A stretch of DNA of 31,110 bases from Acidimicrobiaceae bacterium RAAP-2 (GTDB lineage Bacteria; Actinomycetota; Acidimicrobiia; Acidimicrobiales; RAAP-2): assembly GCA_001443545.1 (NCBI GenBank), contig LMAD01000024.1:1-31110 (forward strand). Reading direction: 5' to 3'. Shown one piece after another: positions 30,387 through 31,110 of the stretch (position 1 is the first letter of the stretch; every line of letters starts with the position of its first letter). A model generated the notes under the pieces. The model was not told the origin of the DNA, did not search any database, and saw only the letters and a list, made by a program, of their open reading frames with translations. Position numbers and translations under genes: made by a program.

Positions 30387-30838
30387 GTGTCGCACCGCCC
30401 CGTTCCGTGCTCGTCACGGCATTCGGGGTGTTACTCGTTGATGCGTTGAGTAAGGATTGGGTCCGACACGCGCTCACGCGACAGGTTCACGTCTTCGGGC
30501 CCCTCTGGCTTCGCCTGCAGTACAACACGGGCGTCGCGTTCTCGTTCAATCGTTCGGGTCCACTGGTCACGACGGTGCTCACGACGCTCGTTGCCGTCGG
30601 GTTGCTCTTCGCCGCATCGCGAGCGCGCCGGGGGGCACCGGCGTTGGGGTTCGGGCTCTTGCTCGGCGGGGGTGTCGCCAACGTGCTTGACCGTCTGATG
30701 GCGACGCCCCACGAGGTCACCGATTTCATCGCCGTGGGTTCGTTCCCGGTTTTCAACGGGGCTGACGTGGCGATTAGCGCCGGATTCGTGCTCCTGATCG
30801 TCGAAGTGCTCCGAGGCGGTACGTTGATGGGACGATGA
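30368..30838 (+). CDS. lspA: Lipoprotein signal peptidase LspA
   Basis: Membrane aspartyl protease that removes signal peptides from prolipoproteins. 156 residues from GTG 30368, four membrane spans. VDALSKDWVRHAL (D25), YNTGVAFSF (52-60), and the two catalytic aspartates D108 in GGGVANVLDRL and D133 in FPVFNGADVAISAG are all present. The start is not certain: GTG 30368 lies 19 bases inside the preceding gene, and GTG 30407 is another option. Neither has a strong ribosome site. Its stop overlaps the rluD ATG by 4 bases. Confidence 0.93.
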   Translation: MSRQRLSVAPPRSVLVTAFGVLLVDALSKDWVRHALTRQVHVFGPLWLRLQYNTGVAFSFNRSGPLVTTVLTTLVAVGLLFAASRARRGAPALGFGLLLGGGVANVLDRLMATPHEVTDFIAVGSFPVFNGADVAISAGFVLLIVEVLRGGTLMGR

Positions 30839-31110
30839 GCCTGACCGACGAGTTCGAAGACGGATACCTGGACGTGACGGTTCCCGACGGGCTCGACGGG
30901 GTCCGTTGCGACCGAGCACTGGCCATGCTCACCGGCCGGCCTCGCGCGGCGATCGCGGCAGTACTGGCGGGTGGCAGGGTCACCATCGACGGGGTGGGCG
31001 TTAAGAAGGCGTCGACGGCGCTGACGTCGGGCCAGCGACTCGTCGCGGTCATCCCCGACGTCGATGACGGGTGGGTGGACCCGGACGACAGCGTATCGGC
31101 GGACGTGGTC
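30835..31110 (+). CDS. rluD: RluA/RluD-family 23S rRNA pseudouridine synthase (5' part)
   Basis: 92 residues before the window edge. VPDGLDGVRCDRALAMLTG with RAAIAAVLAGGRVTIDGVGVKKAST is the S4 RNA-binding domain found at the N-terminus of RluD-type enzymes, which make pseudouridines in 23S rRNA. The catalytic domain with its aspartate lies beyond the window, so RluD rather than RluC or another family member is inferred from its place after lspA, the usual order. ATG overlaps the lspA stop (ATGA). Confidence 0.85.
   Translation, partial: MSLTDEFEDGYLDVTVPDGLDGVRCDRALAMLTGRPRAAIAAVLAGGRVTIDGVGVKKASTALTSGQRLVAVIPDVDDGWVDPDDSVSADVV

Noticed and set aside
29103..30395. 430-residue open frame on the minus strand opposite the DksA-type gene
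   Set aside because: It is a low-complexity shadow (long Leu/Gly runs) made by the GCC/AAG-rich repeats of the plus-strand gene, whose zinc finger is unmistakable.

Overview
The window looks like a chromosomal segment from a high-GC Gram-positive bacterium (Actinomycetota). Reasons: GC appears to be roughly 60-65% by eye with strong G/C third-position bias, and many starts are GTG. A DUF3040 gene is present. The cell-division cluster continues past ftsZ as yggS-sepF-yggT-divIVA-TraR/DksA-lspA-rluD, an order I know from actinobacteria, and it has no ftsA. I lean towards the class Acidimicrobiia or a relative, but that is inference from general sequence feel and needs a marker-gene tree.

Layout. 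(1) 1-629: the last codons of an unidentified gene, then the 3' end of a sulfatase/alkaline-phosphatase superfamily gene with no N-terminal half, probably a remnant. (2) 816-4674: a polar amino-acid type ABC importer (secreted binding protein, permease, ATPase) followed with 1-base overlap by a CaiB/BaiF CoA-transferase. (3) 4657-7550, minus strand: a Fur-family regulator, an ABC-2 ATPase and permease, and a nitroreductase in one probable operon. (4) 7603-10889: msrA (plus), then a minus-strand run of low-molecular-weight phosphatase, nhaA and a nitronate-monooxygenase-like gene. (5) 10982-13675, plus: DUF3040 protein, ROK kinase, an 84-aa conserved-looking W/P-rich protein, an HNH protein and a lipoate-ligase-like protein, mostly with 4-base overlaps. 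(6) 13676-14159: about 480 bases without a convincing gene, ending in an array of 10-bp-phased GTGGTG-type boxes, the probable MraZ operator. (7) 14160-25784: the dcw cluster mraZ, rsmH, ftsL, ftsI, murE, mraY, ftsW, murG, murC, murB, ftsQ. (8) 25793-31110: ftsZ with its own likely promoter, then yggS, sepF, yggT, divIVA, a DksA-type protein with a very long Lys/Ala/Glu-rich N-terminus, lspA and the start of rluD.

How it works together. Regions 7 and 8 make the lipid-linked peptidoglycan precursor (MurE, MraY, MurG, with MurB/MurC earlier in the pathway), build the septal synthase (FtsW-FtsI with FtsL/FtsQ) and place the Z-ring and the growth pole (FtsZ, SepF, DivIVA). The striking absences are murF and murD: murE runs into mraY with 7 bases between them and mraY overlaps ftsW, exactly where murF and murD usually sit. 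MurG and MurC also carry changes at residues that are usually conserved.

The most interesting signals are the six-unit MraZ box array, the missing murF/murD, the H1-like/11-residue-repeat N-terminus on the DksA protein, and a recurring promoter geometry (TANNNT followed 6-7 bases later by a start codon) that suggests leaderless mRNAs for msrA, the Fur gene, the HNH gene and divIVA. I found no CRISPR array, tRNA, rRNA or insertion sequence, and I do not see a clear-cut novel defence or mobile system.
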